Positions 61,889 through 64,000 of a stretch of DNA of 64,000 bases are shown one piece after another. This DNA comes from Pollutimonas sp. M17. Its GTDB lineage: Bacteria; Pseudomonadota; Gammaproteobacteria; Burkholderiales; Burkholderiaceae_B. Location: the NCBI RefSeq assembly GCF_025836975.1, contig NZ_CP107548.1:3596001-3660000 (forward strand), read 5' to 3'. The notes beneath the pieces were generated by a model, which did not search any database, was not told the origin of the DNA, and was given only the letters and a program-made list of their open reading frames with translations. The position numbers and the translations under genes were made by a program. Position 1 is the stretch's first letter. The number at the start of each line of letters is the position of its first letter.

Positions 61889-62691
61889 CCCCTCAGCCAT
61901 CCTCATTGCCGAGGGCCTGGCGCAAGCCGCCCTTCATCGCCAACCCGCTGCTGCGCTGGGGACTGGTCGCAGCGACGATTATCTATCTGGTCTGGGTCGC
62001 CTACACGCTGCCCTTCAACTGGGAACGCATCAGCGAAGGCATGACACGGGCCGCCCGCATTTTCTCCGGCGCCATTCCTCCCAGCTTTGCCCGCCATGAA
62101 TTATTGATCGACGGCTTCCTGGAAAGCATGCAGATTGCGATCCTGTCGACACTGCTGGGCGTGGGGCTCAGCATTCCCATCGCGTTCATGGCGGCACGCA
62201 ATATCGCCGCCAAGCCGATTTATCTGTTGGGGCGCACCCTGATCATCCTGGCGCGCAGCTTCCATCCCGTGATTGTCGCCATCATATTCGTCAAGGCGGT
62301 GGGCTTTGGCCCGGTCGCCGGCATCCTGACCCTGACCATTTATTCGATCGGATTCGTGGCAAAAATGCTTGCCGAGCGCATCGAGGAAATTGACTGGGGC
62401 CAGGTCGAGGCCTTGCGCAGCACTGGCACACGCTTCTTCACCGTGCTGCAATTCGCGGTCTTGCCGCAGATCATGCCGCGCCAGATCGGCCTGGCGATGT
62501 ATCAGCTGGACAGCAATCTGCGCGCATCGGCGGTAGTCGGCATTGTGGGCGCCGGCGGAATCGGTTCAACGCTCATGAATGCCTTTGGCCGCTATGACTA
62601 TGATTTCGCCCTGGCCATTACCATGATCATCATCGCTGCCATTTTAATTAGCGAAGCCGTCAGCGGCCGCATACGGAGGGCCATCTGGTGA
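61885..62691 (+). CDS. phnE: Phosphonate-type ABC transporter permease 1
   Basis: A 268-residue inner-membrane permease with about six helices. The cytoplasmic EAA-like loop is AERIEEIDWGQVEALRSTGTRF, and GIVGAGGIGSTLM is a PhnE-type motif. It overlaps phnC (ATGA) and phnE2 (GTGA), so phnC-phnE-phnE are translationally coupled. Two different PhnE proteins probably form a heterodimer. Confidence 0.9.
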   Translation: MTPQPSSLPRAWRKPPFIANPLLRWGLVAATIIYLVWVAYTLPFNWERISEGMTRAARIFSGAIPPSFARHELLIDGFLESMQIAILSTLLGVGLSIPIAFMAARNIAAKPIYLLGRTLIILARSFHPVIVAIIFVKAVGFGPVAGILTLTIYSIGFVAKMLAERIEEIDWGQVEALRSTGTRFFTVLQFAVLPQIMPRQIGLAMYQLDSNLRASAVVGIVGAGGIGSTLMNAFGRYDYDFALAITMIIIAAILISEAVSGRIRRAIW

Positions 62692-63488
62692 CTCAGTCCA
62701 TTGCCGACCGGGCCTGGGCCCGCTATACGGGGCGCGAGCGCTGGACGCGCCTGGGAATTTTTGCCGTCATGGCGCTGGTTACCAGTTGGTCCCTGGCATC
62801 CATCAATATCATCTGGCCCTGGGTGTGGGATGCCCCCGCCCAGATCAGCGATCTGGCGGGCCGCATGATACCGCCCGATTTCTCCAGCATTCGCGCAATC
62901 ATGTGGGCGCTGATCGAAACCCTGAACATTGCCACCATCGCAACGTTCATTTCGATTTTCGTCTCGCTGCCGGTGGCCTATATCTCGGCGCAAAATACCA
63001 CGCCGAACCAGGCGACCTTATGGCTGGGCCGCTTCATACTGGTATCGAGCCGCTCGGTCAACACGCTGATCTGGGCTCTCTTGTTTGTGGCCATTTTCGG
63101 CCCGGGCGTGCTGGCAGGCATCATTGCCATCATGTTCCGGTCACTGGGTTTCCTGGGCAAACTGCTGGGCGAGGCGATCGAAGAAATCGACCGCCGGCCG
63201 GTGGAAGCACTGGAAGCCACCGGCGCCTCGCGCGCCAAGGTCATTCTATATGCCATCGTCCCGCAGGTTGTACCCACCTTTTTCGCAGTCAGCATATTGC
63301 GCTGGGACATCAATCTGCGCGAATCGACCGTACTGGGCCTGGTGGGCGCCGGCGGCATCGGCGTCATCCTGCAAGGCTCCATTGATACGCTGGACTGGCG
63401 CACGGTAGCCACCATTTTACTGGCCATCATCGGATTGGTAGTCGCGGGCGAAGCCATTGCCGCATGGCTGCGCAAAAAGGTAATTTAA
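62688..63488 (+). CDS. phnE: Phosphonate-type ABC transporter permease 2
   Basis: A 266-residue permease with the EAA-like loop GEAIEEIDRRPVEALEATGASR and GLVGAGGIGVILQ near the C-terminus. It starts with GTG 62688, overlapping the phnE1 stop. It is the last gene of the transporter operon and ends 13 bp from the convergent ureG. Confidence 0.9.
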   Translation: MTQSIADRAWARYTGRERWTRLGIFAVMALVTSWSLASINIIWPWVWDAPAQISDLAGRMIPPDFSSIRAIMWALIETLNIATIATFISIFVSLPVAYISAQNTTPNQATLWLGRFILVSSRSVNTLIWALLFVAIFGPGVLAGIIAIMFRSLGFLGKLLGEAIEEIDRRPVEALEATGASRAKVILYAIVPQVVPTFFAVSILRWDINLRESTVLGLVGAGGIGVILQGSIDTLDWRTVATILLAIIGLVVAGEAIAAWLRKKVI

Positions 63489-63501
63489 TAGGCCAGACGC
63501 G

Positions 63502-64000
63502 TCACCCTGCCAGCAAGCCTTCGTTTTCAATAAAGGCGATGATCTCATCGAGACCATCGCCCGTCTTTATCGTTCCCATTACAAAGGGCCGGTTGCCACG
63601 CATGCGCTTGGTATCTTCCTTCATGATCGGCAACGAGGCTCCAACGTAGGGCGCGAGATCGGTCTTGTTGATGATGAGCAGATCCGATTTTGTGATTCCC
63701 GGCCCACCCTTGCGTGGTATTTTTTCGCCGCCCGCGACATCAATGACGTAAAGCGTCAGATCGGCCAGTTCCGGGCTGAACGTGGCAGCCAGGTTATCCC
63801 CGCCGGACTCAACGAATACCACGTCGGCATTCGGGAATTGGCCCATCATGCGGTCTATGGCCTCCAGATTGATAGAGGCGTCCTCACGAATGGCCGTATG
63901 CGGACACCCGCCTGTTTCCACACCCATGATACGCTCGGGCGGCAAGGCGCCGGATATCGTCAACAATCGCTGGTCTTCCTTGGTATAGATGTCGTTGGTA
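63502..64000 (-). CDS. ureG: Urease accessory protein UreG (5' part beyond window)
   Basis: About 166 C-terminal codons of the UreG GTPase are visible: [13 protein letters not shown] at the window edge, then the nickel-binding-type [34 protein letters not shown] and the NKTDLAP G-motif. UreG uses GTP to load nickel into urease with UreD, UreF and UreE. The N-terminal P-loop lies outside the window. It is convergent with the phosphonate-type transporter; the urease cluster presumably continues to the right. Confidence 0.95.
   Translation of the reverse strand, partial: TNDIYTKEDQRLLTISGALPPERIMGVETGGCPHTAIREDASINLEAIDRMMGQFPNADVVFVESGGDNLAATFSPELADLTLYVIDVAGGEKIPRKGGPGITKSDLLIINKTDLAPYVGASLPIMKEDTKRMRGNRPFVMGTIKTGDGLDEIIAFIENEGLLAG

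Overview
The window looks like chromosomal DNA of a high-GC betaproteobacterium of the Alcaligenaceae type (Bordetella, Achromobacter and Pusillimonas relatives). This is inferred from four stand-alone Bug-type tricarboxylate-transport binding proteins, many LysR/GntR/IclR-controlled catabolic clusters, and MmgE/PrpD, RraA and IlvD/Edd enzymes. No rRNA, tRNA, CRISPR array, phage or insertion sequence was recognised.

Layout. 0-12.1 kb: a TerC-type membrane protein (cut by the window edge); a DHDPS-family lyase with an amidase; panD; a Bug/amidohydrolase pair with a divergent LysR gene; an SDR-DoxX fusion with a DUF2269 protein; and a TAXI-type TRAP transporter (binding protein plus fused permease, with an intrinsic terminator between them). 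12.2-27.4 kb: a visibly lower-GC block holding a TonB-dependent receptor, a 1538-residue type I-secreted adhesin (retention module, six 110-residue Ig-like repeats each with an EF-hand-like loop, VWA domain, RTX repeats), its HlyD/ABC/TolC exporter, an AraC-type response regulator and a divergent 7TM-DISM histidine kinase. 27.4-31.7 kb: small membrane proteins, a Ca2+/H+ antiporter-like protein and an MFS exporter. 31.8-37.0 kb: a sugar-acid-type cluster (Bug, RraA-like, IlvD/Edd dehydratase, GntR regulator) and an atypical SDR.

37.0-40.3 kb: a DNA-alkylation-repair cluster (ogt-like, 2OG-Fe(II) oxygenase, alkB, ada). Two matches to the E. coli Ada-box pattern AAT-N6-GCAA lie before ogt and before ada, yet this Ada has lost three of the four N-terminal zinc cysteines. 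40.3-43.8 kb: a DUF445 protein, the 3' remnant of an alcohol dehydrogenase, and an ABC exporter. 43.8-57.1 kb: an IclR/LysR-controlled catabolic region (enoyl-CoA hydratase, ADP-forming acyl-CoA synthetase, lactonase, two Bug proteins, three MmgE/PrpD proteins, a thiol dioxygenase). The same 15-bp IclR-like pseudo-palindrome occurs at both ends, 11.6 kb apart. 57.2-64 kb: a DMT permease, a DeoR/HAD pair divergent from a phnD-phnC-phnE-phnE ABC transporter, and the 3' part of ureG.

Most promising for novelty: the adhesin/T1SS/two-component/TonB module that shows no LapD/LapG; the Ada with a dismantled sensor but intact-looking operators; and the catabolic region with a shared operator and unknown substrate. 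All calls come from reading the sequence; no database search was run.
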